A DNA stretch of 64,000 nucleotides from Cercis canadensis. Its lineage: Eukaryota > Streptophyta > Magnoliopsida > Fabales > Fabaceae. The stretch is from positions 422,332 through 486,331 of the forward strand of contig QAOA01001442.1 in NCBI GenBank assembly GCA_003255065.1, written 5' to 3'. The translations under genes and the position numbers were made by a program. Positions within the stretch are counted from its first letter, which is position 1. Each line of letters begins with the position of its first letter. Below are positions 46,925-60,486 of this stretch, one piece after another. The notes beneath the pieces were generated by a model that saw nothing but the letters and a program-made list of their open reading frames with translations, searched no databases and was not told the DNA's origin.

Positions 46925-49900
46925 ATGAGAACAGGAAGCTGCACAGTGCAACAGGGTCTAACTGCAGAGGCTGCAAGCGTAGTAAAGCAAGCAGTAACCC
47001 TGGCTAAGCGTCGTGGCCATGCCCAAGTGACTCCCCTGCATGTGGCAAACACTATGCTCGCGGCTACAAATGGTCTGCTTAGAACGGCTTGTCTGCAATC
47101 TCATTCTCATCCTCTACAGTGCAAGGCCTTAGAGCTTTGCTTCAATGTTGCGCTCAACCGCTTGCCTGCCTCCAATTCCAGCCCTATGTTAGGCACTCAT
47201 CATTCTCAATGTCCTTCTATATCCAACGCCTTGGTTGCTGCCTTCAAGCGAGCTCAGGCGCACCAACGCCGTGGATCCATTGAGAATCAACAGCAGCCTC
47301 TCTTAGCAGTGAAAATAGAGTTGGAGCAACTCATTATTTCCATTTTGGATGATCCTAGTGTTAGTCGAGTCATGAGAGAGGCTGGATTCTCTAGTCCCCA
47401 AGTGAAAAGCAATGTAGAACAAGCTGTCTCTTTGGAAATATGCTCACAAAATACCCCTTCTGTGAGTTGCAAGTCCAAGGAGAATAACAATAATCATCCA
47501 AATCTCTCCCAGTCTCAAACTTCTGGTCAAGTTGGAGAAAACGCGGGCAAAACATTAGTATCAGATCCGATTAGGGACGAGGACATAACCAGTGTCATAG
47601 ACAATTTGATTAATCAGAGAAGGAGAAGTACTGTGATTGTCGGAGAGAGTCTAGCTAGTCTTGAGGGTGTAGTTAGAGGAGTGATGGATAAGGTTGAGAA
47701 AGGATGTGCTGGTGAGGCTCTTAGGGATGTTAAGTTTATTTCTCTTTCTCTTTCTGCTTATGGCCATGTGTCTAGAGTAGAGGTCGAGCAGAAAACTGAA
47801 GAGCTTAAGAGCATAGCAAAGACCTCTCATAGTAAAGGGTTCATTTTGTATCTTGGAGATCTTAAATGGTTGTTTGAGTATAGGGATCGTTCAAGCCAGC
47901 AAGGGAGAGCGTACTACTGTCCTGTGGAGCACATGATTATGGAGATTGGAAAGCTTATTGGTGGGGTTGGAGATAATGGAAGAGTTTGGCTCATGGGTAT
48001 TGCTACTTTCCAGAGTTACATGAGATGTAAAAATGGCCATCCATCACTGGAGACTGTTTGGGGCCTTCAACCTCTTACAGTTCCTGCAGGCAGCTTGCGC
48101 TTGAGTCTCATCACTGACAGGTAAAATCAGAGGGTAAAGTTGGATATAATTGTATGGCTTTAATTCATACTTTACATTCCATTTCTAAAACTATTCCTTC
48201 TTCAAATCAACTAGCTGAAAAAACGAGAATAACAAAAGAAAAAAGAAATTAGAAATGGAATTGTCTTTTACTTTTAAAGACTTGAAAAAAAAGTTGGGTT
48301 GGAGCAGATACATGCTAAATGAAATGGGAAAAAAATGTTTCTCTTTCCCCTTTGTTTCTCAACTAGTTTATGTATCTGTTAAGGAAAAACAATAGGAAAA
48401 GAACTTTGGTTAAAAGTGTATGTACTGAAATGAGCGAAGTGCCAGTCATTATAGTCTTGTTTTCTTCACTGGATAGAAGTAGGAAAGAGATTTTTGTTGT
48501 TGTTCTTCTTCTTTTCTTCATTAATACTGAACATTTCAATCACTTCTTCTCTCGGCTTCTTTTCCCTTTTCATTATATTGTGAATGATCTCAGTGACTTT
48601 AGAAGTTGGAATATGACCTAAACTAAATTAAGGAAGTCACTAAATCAATCTTATCATCAACTGAATTTCACTTTCTTTTTCTTCAGTGGTCTTCAAAATC
48701 AGTCCACCAACAAGAAAGCTGACAATGGAACTAGCTGGCTATTAATTGAAGGTGGAGAGGAGAAGCAACCCACTTGCTTCGCCGCGCCTTCGGCCAAATT
48801 TGAGACCGAAGTTCGAAGCTTGCAGAGCAGTACTTGCAACAGTGACTCCTCCACTTCAAGCCTTCCTGCATGGCTTCAACAGTACAAAAATGAGAATATT
48901 AAAGGCGTTTCCCCTAATGATCAGGTCTTAATCACAGCTCAAACTCCTAAGTTCAAATTAATAACATAGAATAGTATTTGGATTAGCATATAAAATTTAC
49001 TCTTAAAATTTTATTTTTCTTCTTTTCTAACAGAACTGCGTCCCAGTGGGAGACCTTTGCAAAAAGTGGAACTCTATGTGCAGTTCAATTCACAAACAAC
49101 CATATCCTTCCGAGAAAACCCTCACATTCTCTTCAGTGTCACCTTCTTCATCTACTTCAGGCTTCTCATACGACCAGCAACACCCTAATTTGCACCAGAC
49201 CCACCACGAGTGGCCAGTGGTAGAACCTAAGCAGTTACCGAGGGACCACCATTTCTGGATCTCTGAAAGTGGGAACAAGCCCAACGAACCCACTTTGAGA
49301 ATGTACATCCCAGAGCATAAGGATACTAAACAACCATTTTCATCATCAAATCCTAGTTCCAACCCTAACTCCACTTCTTCGAGTGATGTCATGGATATGG
49401 AGTATGTGAGCAAGTTCAGAGAGCTCAATTCCGGGAATCTCAAAACCCTATGCAATGCTTTAGAGAAAAAAGTTCCGTGGCAGAAAGATATAATACCAGA
49501 AATCGTAAGCACCATTTTACAATGCCGGTCTGGGATGTTAAGAAGAAAAGGGAAGGTGAGAAATAGTGAGGCGAAAGAAGAAACGTGGTTGTTCTTTCAA
49601 GGTGTTGATATGGAAGCTAAAGAGAAAATAGCTAGAGAATTGGCTCGGGTGGTTTTTGGCTCCCATAGCAACCTCATCTCAATTGCCCTTAGTAGTTTTT
49701 CATCAACAAGAGAAGATTCAACGGAGGATTGCAGAAACAAAAGATCAAGAGACGAACAAAGTTGCAGTTACATTGAGAGATTCGCAGACGCAGTTTCCAA
49801 TAATCCTCACAGGGTGTTTCTAGTTGAAGACATAGAGCAAGCAGATTATTGTTCTCAACTGGGTTTTAAAAGGGCAATTGAAAGAGGAAGAGTGGCAGAT

Positions 49901-50170
49901 TCCAATGGTGGTGAAGTTAGTCTTAGTGATGCTATCATCATTCTGAGCTGTGAAAGCTTTAACTCGAGGTCAAGAGCTTGCTCTCCCCCAGTCAAGCAAA
50001 AATCTTCTCAAGAAGACAAATATGCTACTTTGGAGGAGACAAGCCCTTGTGTGTCTTTGGATTTGAATATTTCCGTTGATGACGACTGCGATGAGGATCA
50101 GTCAGTGGATGACATTGGGCTTCTCGAATCCGTTGACAGACGAATTATCTTCAAAATTCAGGAATTATGA
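46925..50170 (+). CDS. SMXL3: SMXL3-like Clp-N/degenerate AAA protein, 3 exons
   Basis: Nuclear repressor-type protein of the SMAX1-LIKE family; SMXL3/4/5 promote phloem formation in Arabidopsis. Exons 46925-48120, 48687-48924, 49034-50170 give 856 residues. Seen: the double Clp-N region (1 to about 170) with QVTPLHVANTMLA and SILDDPSVSRVMREAGFSSP, a degenerate first nucleotide-binding motif (VIVGES at 237-242, no GK[ST]), the PAWLQQYK segment, a second ATPase-like domain with FFQGVDMEAKEKIARELA, VFLVEDIEQADY and SYIERFADAV, and a C-terminal EAR motif LDLNI at 820-824. The RGKT degron of SMXL6/7/8 and D53 is absent; RNKRSRDEQS stands in that region, as expected for strigolactone-independent members. 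LLRTACLQSH and the spacing of the N-domain match SMXL3 better than SMXL4/5. The ATG chosen opens the conserved MRTGSCTVQQ; the frame upstream lacks an ATG. Confidence 0.93.
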
Positions 50171-50172
50171 GT

Positions 50173-50250
50173 AAAAAAAAGAAAAAAAAAAGAAAAAAAA
50201 AAAANAAAAAAGAAAGAAAAACTTTTCAATAATATCTGTTCTTTTTTTTT
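50173..50250. repeat. A-rich then T-rich homopolymers with one N after SMXL3
   Basis: A-rich tract with an N at 50205, starting two bases after the stop codon, followed by a T tract. The homopolymer length is unresolved in the assembly. It would lie in the 3' UTR. Confidence 0.75.
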
Positions 50251-53200
50251 TTATTATTATTTGAGCTTCTTTAATTCTCTTTTTTCATCATGTCTTTGCA
50301 TTATCAGGCATTTCCTAGGGCTGGAGGTAGAAGAAATTGCTTGCCACTTAATTTTATTCTGTAAAATTACATGTATATTACCAAGTATTCAGTATTCACT
50401 ATGATATCCCTTTTATGGGTCTGGGGTTTCATCACCCTTTTCTGTCTATTTAGTTTACCACTTGTTCGTTCACTTGTTGACTAAAGAAATTCTGCAATAT
50501 TTTAATTGTGTTTACTGTTTTTCTTTCCCAAGGAATGTGATGGGCTGAATGTGTGTGTTTTCCTTTTTTGGTCTTTATCTTTTTCTCTCGTTCCTTTATT
50601 TTGGGTTCGTGCATTTCTTTCGCTTCTCATTCATGCATGCAATGGCAGCAAGTCCAAGAACAGGTTCTTGTGCATGCACCACACCAAGCGATTTTAAGTG
50701 GAATTCCCCTCTTTCCACTGTTAAATGTTGTACACCACGATTATGCGCATTAATTGATTCTCTTCATGACACAAGTCGGCATCATATAACTTTATTCTCT
50801 ATGCTTGATTATCAATTTATAACCTAAGTTTCAGACAATAGGATGTGCAATCTCACATTATTTAATCCTTTGTGTCTTCATCTTAACTAGTAAATGCAAT
50901 TTTCCTGTTGTGATTCATTGGAGAAAGATCTTATAGAAGATTACTATGACCTCTATTTTGGTTGGTAATAATCACTTCATGATTGTAATTGCATTATTAC
51001 GAACTTGTGTCATTAAATGTGAATACTTGGTCTAATCCCATCATGACGATACGCGTTATTGGCTTGCTTACACAAAATAATAACTCCTTTTCTTTTTAAT
51101 CTCTTAGCTTTTTCCTGTATGGGTCTTGGGCCCTACCACTTGTTGTTTCTTGGAATGAATCAAATAAGCATATATATTAAGAAAGGAAACACTAGTAGGA
51201 TGCTTCCAAGTTGGGATAAGTAGAGTCATTCTTTCCTCAAAAAGTGGAAGGAGTAAGAGTTCATGAAAAGATAGTTTCCTCTTTAGAAAGCAGCATTACA
51301 ATATTACATGACGGGTCATTATATTGGAACCACCCAATTCTTTTTTCACTTAGGAAGAAAATTAATACACATTACAAAAATAAATTAAAAAATACATAAT
51401 ACATACATATATGTGTCTGCTGCGCCCGGCTGTGAAGAAAACTTCTATAAATATGTTTTCACTCCAAACCAAAAGAATTCAGTTATTTCAAAAAAATGTT
51501 GGGAATTGATAGAATTGAGTTTCATCGATGAAATTGTTTTTGGTTTAAATTTGTTGTTGATACTTTCTTTGTAAACATTCACTAATTATGATGCACTCTA
51601 TCTTGAAATTTAAACAAAATTATCTATCTCCTAAATTATTTTTTTACCAAAAAAATAAGAATTCAGCTACATAATAATTAATTTGGATCTAAACCTATGT
51701 TTACTAATTGCTCGTTATTGCCGTGAACTGGGTTACTGATGGTTTTCTGATAGTGGCTCAAGAAATTGATAATGCAGATTGTAAGGATATACAAACAACT
51801 ATCAACAGCAAATCATGTGATGCAACGTATTTATTAAGTTAATTCAATTTTTTTATTATGAATAAAATATCTCAATAACTTTTTTATCAATTAACTGTAC
51901 TGTATAGAAGAAACACAGTAGTTCCACCCAAAAAAAGGAAAAAGAAGAAACACAGTAGTTGATCAAATATGAACTCTTTAAGGGGTCCGTGGTGGAAGAT
52001 ACTATGTAAATGGTTTTCCAGTTAGAAAGGTGGACATATATATTAATGGTGAAGCTTTTTCTCAGCCAACCATTTTGTATCCATCAGTTAATTATTACGC
52101 AGTCGAATCCATAAACAGTTCCTGTGAACCTCTTAATTCTGTCCCTAATGCTGTAAAAGTATAACTATCGGGAATCTACCAGCAGCTTGCTGTCTGAATT
52201 ATAGTAGTTAATTAAGACAATGAACTATGGTAAAGGGATGATGATGCTCAATGTCCTTTCCACTTTATTCCTAATCGCTCCTTTGAATGTCTCAGAACAA
52301 GCAAATATTACCTGTCCGCATAAATTATGTTTAAATTAAATCTTAAATTTCAGTCTTTTCTTTTTTCCTGGTGAACATCAAACAGATGCGGGACTCACGA
52401 AATCTACTAGTTACATGAATTCGTCTCCATTCATTTCAATCTAATTTTTTGGGTCTCACTTAACTTCTCCATTATGATTATTTGGTATTTAGTTTAACTA
52501 AGGATTCTAGAGAATCCTGAAAAGTAACTACTTTGGGTATGATGCAAATAAATGTCAAAGAAAAGACAACCACTGAGGCAAAATTAACCATATATAGTGG
52601 ATGATGACAAAGGGGATAGAAAATTAATGGATCATTTTAAGTTTTGTTTATTCACTGATTTAAGATTATCCATTAATAAGTAGTTCTCACGCCTAGAATC
52701 AAATTCTAGAGAATTTTTGTATGAACTAAATACAATAGCTAACTTTACTCTTTGCTAATAAGTATAAGCTAAGCCAATTAAAATAATGACTTGGATGTGA
52801 GCTACCGTTCATATTCTGTGAAAATTGGCATTTATCCCGGAATAAATTACACTGAAACCAGTATATATGTTGATATCATTAATCCCAATTATCTCATATT
52901 ATAAGTGTATTCCCTAGCTCCCTCAAGTTTCCTCCATTTGCTCAACCTCCTCCAACGCTGAAAATTAGTCCCACGGCTGATACCAGGAGCACAGTTATCC
53001 TAAATTTTCTACGTTGTTTCTTCTACAGACGAAGAAGATTGGAAAATGAGCGAAAAAGAAGAGAAGTGTATAGAGTGAAAATTAGCGTGTGGCAACTGCG
53101 CGCATTTACGATCGAACTAGTGAAACATCTAGTATAATTATAGATTTTGTCTTTGTTTTAGTATGCAGATTTCTTGAAGCTAGGTGTAGAATATACGTAT

Positions 53201-56142
53201 AAACAGATTTTCTTCGTTTTTATAGTTCTTAGTAACAGAAATTAAGAATCTTAATTTTTCGTGTATGATATTACCTGTGATTTTATTTATATGCTATAAT
53301 ACTCAAATATACCAAACAGCCTATGGCCTGAAATTATTCTTAGAGCGTATAAATTTTGTATTTAAATTTAGAGTCATAATATGAGAAAAATAGAATTAAA
53401 AAAGTTAAATGAGAACATTATAATTTTTTTTCTCTTTTGGCTGATTGTTAAATCACATAGCATAGGTGCTATTTACACCCCAGGCAACAGCATGAGCTAT
53501 TAGCTACAAATAAAGTAAAAGTGAAAAAAAAAATTAATAAAAATTTAGGAGGTAAATAGGTTTTTCTAATTTAAAGCAGGCACGTTGTAATTAGTAAATA
53601 CTTATCAATAAAAGATCAAGAGCCTAATAATTAATGACATAAATTACATAATGCATTTTATTGGCAATATTGGACAATACAAAATATTATGATTAAAAGT
53701 ATGATCCATAACGTAAGGGTTGTGCAAAGAAGAAGCAACTTTTCTACTTCGGAAGGATAAAGTAAAATCTTGCCTAAGATATATCAAAAGCGCACTACTT
53801 TTCATGTTTTGTGTGATGCAATTTGCAAAAGAATAACTTTCTTTAAACATTCTCATCTTTGGAAAGCAAGAAAAGGTTGCGGTATAAGGGTTCAAAATCA
53901 ATATATTAAAGTATTCATATAAAGAAAAAGATTAAGAAAAAGATAGATAAGCATCTTCTTTAAACCTTAAAGATGTTGCTACTTTAGAATCACTAAAAGA
54001 TCATTATCTTCACAACTTTAATTAAAACCCTTCAGCATAAGTAGAGAATTTGTCGCTTGTGGCTTTTAAAAAGATAGGGTCTTCAGGAATTAATGTAATC
54101 TTTGGTGGACAAAGTTGGGGTTTCGATGATAAATCCAGCTTAACCTTATTATATGCTCTTCTACCTTTATTACTTGCCACTTTTATCACTTTTTTCCTCT
54201 CTGTGAAAGGAGGAAGCCTCCATCTTAGACTGTCTTTCTCTTTAGATTGTCTAATGATCTATTTTTCTTTTTGCTTCTTTAATTTGTTCAACTTTTTTTT
54301 CCCAACACTTGTTTGATTAGGTGGCAACTCATAACTAGTTCATTTTAGCACAAGGGTATTATCGCATCGAATTCTTTCTCCATATACATAAAATTTGTAA
54401 AGAGAAACACAATATGTGGATGCTGCATAATTTTATACTATGTTAGATGCCCTTCAATACTAGTCAAATGTCTATTAAACAACATGTGTGTTAGAAAGTC
54501 TCATTGCTCAACGTTACATGCCAAATTAATTTGATGAATTACTATGTATTAAGAAAGTTATCGTGCACTCAATTAATTAAGTGATCAGTTTCTGGAGAAA
54601 AAAGAATATTAATTGATCGAAAATAAGGAAATTTTCGAAATATTTGTCAAAGTTTCTGCTTATTCCAATTGTGCATGAAGCTAATTTATTAGTTCTGTGA
54701 TGCTAATGATCATCTACTACCATGATCATGTGAATGATATGCTTGCTGGATATACCGTCTTATATAATACAATGGAAGGGTACGATGGAATGGAATCTAT
54801 TTCCCCTTAAAAGCAGAAAGATAAAGTTAACACCTGGTAGATATATGCCTAATAACACTATAACTTAAAGAAGAAAAAGAAACTAAAGGGAATGAAATCT
54901 TAATTAATTCTGGAAAGTGGTTGCCCCTTTTACAACAAAGATCTTCCCTTTTTTCCAAGCAATTGTGGCTGGTATTTAACCCTTGCTTCAGGGGTTACTT
55001 TGAGTTTGATACATGCATATTTTAGGACAATTTGTATGGTTCAATAGCTTTATTTGCTTTTGTTGCACAGTTAGATGCTAGGTATTTATTAAAAATTAAA
55101 AAAAAAATGTCCTATCTGCTAAGGTATGGTGACAAGGTTGACATCTAGTTGGAAAATTATGCCCAATTTGTTTTTGTGTCTTGCCACTGAGAAAGAAACA
55201 TGGAGCGTATTTTGGGATCATTACTTGTTTAAATGGTATTCGATTAATTATTCCTCACTGCAAAACTTGAAAGAATTTAATAAATTCAAAAGCTATTTAC
55301 TGGAAAAAAATTTAATGTTAAGTGTGTTAGTCAATAAAAACACATCTGGAATATAGAAAAGTTGAGAGATTATGGATCCCGTTGTATAACAAAGGCCAAC
55401 TGGGGTTTCCATCGAATAAAAATAAATGAAAACAAGAGTTAACAAAAAGACATGCAAAAAGCTAAAGTCATTTGACCAGAAAATGTGATAGTTAAAAAAT
55501 TGTTTAAGTCACAGAAAATTCATATATTTCCACTACTTTTGTTATGAATACTTGAAACTTGTATTTATGTACATGGAGATCTGACATATCTTTTAGTAAG
55601 AGACCCTATTGTGAAAAAAAAATAAAATTATGACTCCGATCTAAAAAAATATGCTCTTCAAAATACACCAAACAAAAAGACTTCACTAAAGTATTTTTGT
55701 CTCATATTTATTTTATATCTAATAATTCACTTTTCATTAATTATTCAATTGTAAACAAGACAGTTTGCCAAACAAAAAAAAAGTAAGCAAGGCAGTAATA
55801 AGTTTTGACTGGGAAATATATATATATCTTTCTGAAAATTTTGCATATTTTTCATGTATTTTGAGAGATAACTGCTCCTCAATGACAACTTTCTATGTTA
55901 CCTTTTACTTTTATCTTAGTCTTAAATCTTTATAGATAGGTTATGAGTCTTAAGATAGTGAAACTTACGTATAGCTATTTATGATTTTTCTGCCGACATA
56001 TCTTAGAACTATGAACATTTAATAATATATGTAATCAAATAAATTGTTGAAAGCCAATGGATCAGACAGAGAAAAAGGAAAATTATTAATTATATAAAGA
56101 TAATAATAGGAGAAATTGTAAAAGGCTAAATCGTTCGATCAT

Positions 56143-56176
<34 letters not shown>

Positions 56177-57486
56177 CTAAAGTGTTAAAATGAGGGCTTT
56201 AAAGGGAAATTTATTGTAAAGGAAAACGGTGGAAAACCAAGCTTTAATCTTTTGTACGTAGTGTTCTTGTAAAAATGAAAAGGAAGTTTTTGTAAAGTTT
56301 GAAAATAGATAAGAGGTATTATTATTGAGTAATTAGTTGAGTTTGGTGCTGATGCTGAGTGCTTGAGTTAAACGAGAAATTTCTTAAAAAAGTGAGGATG
56401 CAGGGACAGATTTGATTGCTAATAGGTACATATAAATAATAACATGCAAAACGCACGTGAGACTTGATCAGAGATCCAAATCAATTGAAGATCTTTCTTA
56501 GGCGCAAAATCGATAGAAGATTAGGGGGGACCATATTGTAAAAGTGGTTGGGCCTAAGCCCAAACCCTCCCTTGCGTGGACGCTCTTTTATCTGTGTTCT
56601 CTTCTTCGCTATCACCAAGGCCTGAAATTCTCCATCAACGTACAACACTGTAAAAAGAGAAAAAAGAAAGCCCTTTTTTGGTCTAGTCAGTGGCAATAGG
56701 TAATATGATCTGTTTGTAGGGCATGTTCCATGCAAGATCTAAGAACTTGGATCCCAATATGGGTCCGTGAAAATGGTGGTATTCTACTTTGTGGAGCCCC
56801 TTGTCGCATAAGGACAACTACTGAACCCATTGTCTCAATAGAGGTTGATAATAAAAGGGCGTGCGTCACCAGAGGGCCCTAGCTGATGAACTAAACTTGA
56901 GTCATAAGCCTTATGGGATAAGGGACATACTCATTAGGGCAAACAGAAACAAGGCCCCTCCTAACTTTTTTGAAGCCAATCACTCAAATTCTTATCCCTT
57001 CTTTATTTATTTTCTTGCCCTATGCCTTTATTGTGCTTCACTTTACTTTGGAAACCTTTTCTAACCACCATAAATTGAAATACCTAAATCACTTTTTGAA
57101 ACTTATATCATGCATCTTTCTCAAGATATGGGTTTTACCTGGCTTTTCTTTGTTCAAATAATGGTGGCTCTTGTTGTAGGTCTCTTCCCACTTCTTTCTC
57201 ATAAAGTTCTCAAAATATTCTTTTTGAACTTTGTAACATATAACTTTAACAAGTGGCAGCAGGTTGATTACGATTGATTTGATTTGACCATAGTCATACT
57301 AATTATACACTTAAATATATATATGGAACAAATCAACGAGCTTATTCTAAATTTCTTAGGTCATAAACGCACTACCTTAGATAATTGACAGGAGTGGCAT
57401 AAATTAAAATGAATTGCCATTTGTAATAAGCACACAGTTTCACATACGATTATCTCGATTATATTCTTATTACTCGTTACTTAAGA
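50251..57486. other. Long gene-free spacer after SMXL3
   Basis: AT-rich and without any supported gene. It holds a GA microsatellite at 56,146-56,174 and a palindromic ttgggcctaagcccaa at about 56,547-56,562, which contains site II-like cores. Open frames here are short, lack domains and are not extendable by splicing. Confidence 0.45.
56146..56174. repeat. (GA)n microsatellite
   Basis: Perfect AG/GA run of about 14 units in intergenic sequence. Confidence 0.85.
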
Positions 57487-57902
57487 AATCGGAACGCGAA
57501 TTCATTCCGTTCAAATTAAACTTGGCTTAAGTAGGGTCTGGTTTTCTGTCACAATTTGGTGGGAAAAGTAGTTCAACTGAAACACGTAGATTTCTATATA
57601 TGTACAATTAATATATCTAGTTTCTCAGCATCCAAACAGAGAATCAGAACGTTATATGATCTCTTAATTTTCAGCACTCATAATAATATATAATTNAATC
57701 GGAACGCGAATTCATTCCGTTCAAATTAAACTTGGCTTAAGTAGGGTCTGGTTTTCTGTCACAATTTGGTGGGAAAAGTACAACTGAAACACGTAGATTT
57801 CTATATATGTACAATTAATATATCTAGTTTCTCAGCATCCAAACAGAGAATCAGAACGTTATATGATCTCTTAATTTTCAGCACTCATAATAATATATAA
57901 TT
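57487..57902. repeat. Near-identical direct duplication flanking one N
   Basis: Bases 57487-57695 recur at 57697-57902 with a single N at 57696 between. The copies differ by a 3-base deletion (agtagttcaactg versus agtacaactg). Same pattern as at 17322 and 37006, so probably an unmerged contig overlap. Confidence 0.87.
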
Positions 57903-58878
57903 GACGTAAAAGTAACAGAATCTTATGCATCGAATACCATTGTACCAAGTGATGTAATTTGAACACAAAGCCAAGGGAGAGAGTCCTCGAAAGACTGTTA
58001 TTTAAGACCCACCAAAATAAAGAGTTATTGGCATCTACAAAAGACAACAATTTAGCATGGAGACAAAGTTTCCACATACATATGAGCCTTTCGCAGACTT
58101 TAAGAAAAGGCAAGAGAACATATGGTTCTTTTGCCTAATGTCACTGTCCAGTTTCCATTACCCGCTTGCTCTTTTCATTCTTTCTTTCTCTTTGTGGATG
58201 ATTTCTGCATGAAAGTAAGGGAAGTCTTGGATCCAAAAGTCTCTTGCAATCTATAGAGGGATAGATAGATATTCCACATCCCAGTAACCATAGCTAACGT
58301 ACGTCAACTTCTTTCTCTCTCTCTCTCTCTCTTTCTCTTTGATAGAGACGCACATATTCTGATTCTTTGTCTTCTTTTGGATGCTTTTAACGGACTTATC
58401 ATTTGAAAGTGATGAGATTGAGGGATCCAAGGTACTTTCATGTGCTGCTGTTTCAGACTCTTCGAGTTATAGGGAGAAGTGATGGAGTCAGTGGCGAGGG
58501 ATGATGAGGTACCACACCTCCACCATCATCTCCATTCTCCATGCACCATCACCATGCATATCTTGTTTTGAATTGAAGCGCTTTGGGCAAGTGGTCTCTG
58601 GTCTCACCTAGAAACAGCTATCTAAGCTGGTCAAAAAAGAATTAATGTGGGGAGGGGGGAATGGGGTATCAGTATCACACGCCAATTTATAAATCAAACC
58701 CTGTCTCTGTTATCATTAGATCTCCAACACGAATTATTCTGCTTTTCATGATTGTTGGGTCGTTTTCCAATACCACCTACACTTCTACGTACCTAGTATA
58801 TGTTATTTTTTGAGAACATAAATTTTTAGAGAATCACTTCCTTTCATGCGCTATTGGACTTATACACAATATTTATAT
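57903..58878. other. Spacer with CT microsatellite
   Basis: Noncoding. A CT run lies at 58,313-58,332 and GC-richer sequence at 58,430-58,570. I looked for a known microRNA sequence in this block and recognised none. Confidence 0.4.
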
Positions 58879-59099
58879 TATGTTTGGATGAGAGGAGAAG
58901 ATAGAAAAAAAAAAAATAGGAAGAAAGAAAAAAGAGTGGATATAAAATAAAGAGAAAATAATTTTTCTCTTTTGTGTTTTGATGAGTCCCACATGCATTT
59001 TTTGTGTAATTTTTCCATTTTCTCTCATACAACTAAATAATGAAAAATAACTTTTCACCTCCATTTTCTTTCCCCTTACTTTCTCTCAATCCAAATATA
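58879..59099. mobile_element. MITE-like element with imperfect inverted termini
   Basis: About 221 bp. The left end tatgtttggatgagaggaga is an imperfect inverse of the right end, which reads tatatttggattgagagaaa on the opposite strand. It is AT-rich and noncoding. I could not define the target duplication, so superfamily is left open and the exact borders are uncertain. Confidence 0.5.
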
Positions 59100-60486
59100 G
59101 GGTTAGTTAAGTCATTAATCCTGCTCATAGCTTCTTTTGCATCTCAATATAAGTTTAGTTTGTAATTTATTGATAATTTAGTTATCTATATGTTCACTTG
59201 TTATATATTGTTGTATTTATTTTAGTAGGTGTTATGAAAGGTTTTCATTTTTTAGGTGGGTGTTATATATATTGGTGTTTTTTGGGAGGTGGTGACTGTG
59301 GTGAAATAATTGTCACTATATCGTTCTATGAGAAAAAAAAATTCAATTCATAAAGATGAAGCGGCCCACGACTAGTAGTTTGCTTCAGCTTTTCTATTTA
59401 CATTGGGCTTGGGTGGCTTGCTTCGATCATATAGCTAAAGATGAAATCCTAATGGATTCCTTTTACGATTGCGGGATACAGAGCCCAATTGTTGGGCCCA
59501 ATTTCACTTGATGCAGTCCAGCTGGACTGGTTCCTTTTAATTTAGATCAAACCAATCACCCGACACTGGCAAATGATGTTTTCCTCTTCACCATCATGAA
59601 GCGCCTTCACGCTCTCAAAGCGGTATATCAATGATGATTATTCTCAACTGTATGAAACAAAAAAAATCTGGTCAGACTAAATAAATATACAACTTTAAAT
59701 TTTTAATGGTATCATTGATGTGTCACAAAATATTATGCAATAACTCTAGTCAAAATTTGTACCATAATAATTCCAAAGCATTCTACTCATGGCCTGATAA
59801 AGTAATGATACCTCTTTTTTGTCCTTTTCTTTTTTTTTTTTTTGTTGCAAAAATCCATTGGAAATAATTTGCTTGTGATTATTGTTTTCAAAAATATGTG
59901 ATTTTCCTATTATGTTTTTATCGTGATAATACATGTATTATTATAATGTCTTTCTTATGCATAATAATTTATCTTTTTTGATTGAAGCCTTTATCATCTT
60001 TTTTATAATTCCATCCTATCTAATTTTAATGAAATTTAAATATATAATAAAATACCTAATGCTTAATTATTAAGCTGTTGATTTGAAATTACATAACAAA
60101 AGTTAATATTATCCTTTAAAAGTCTTGATACCAAGTATCACTAATATGAACTAGTTTAAAGAGGTAAGAGTCTCCGGCAACACAATCAAAAAAATTAACA
60201 TTGTGATTTTTTATCTTTTGTTTTTTTGAGCAGTGTGAATTCCAAATTCTGAGAAGTCAAATTAAACTAAGTGTTATATAACATAATGTCTTGGAATGAG
60301 AATCACTGTATTAACCAGGGTAAGATTGCCATCCATGTGTATTGACTTTTGATATGGTTTTAATAAAACATGAGTGTGACAATCAGTTAATAGCTAACAC
60401 GTTTGTATTTTAACTATAATAGATGGCGATTGGCCAAACAAAACAAAAAACTATAACAGATGGTAGTTGTGAATAGTTTTTATTTG
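59100..60486. other. Spacer with a site II-type promoter block
   Basis: Mostly AT-rich. The 59,350-59,640 part is GC-richer and contains the palindrome ttgggcccaa at 59,493-59,502 upstream of a short ATG-initiated stretch (59596-59622) that ends in a GT. See the findings. No downstream exon was recognised. Confidence 0.35.

Noticed and set aside
49090..49515. 141-residue minus-strand frame
   Set aside because: Antisense shadow of SMXL3 exon 3, low complexity, no motif.
50173..50220. Poly-A after SMXL3 as a sign of retroposition
   Set aside because: The gene has two normal introns, so it is not a retrocopy; the tract is an unresolved homopolymer in the 3' UTR.
56481..56869. Minus-strand frames in a GC-richer block
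   Set aside because: A short segment looks protein-like (KKRTQIKERPRKGG) but no homologue came to mind and neither end can be extended with a good splice site.
58430..58570. Possible microRNA precursor
   Set aside because: No mature sequence of a conserved plant microRNA was recognised and no strong stem could be traced by eye.
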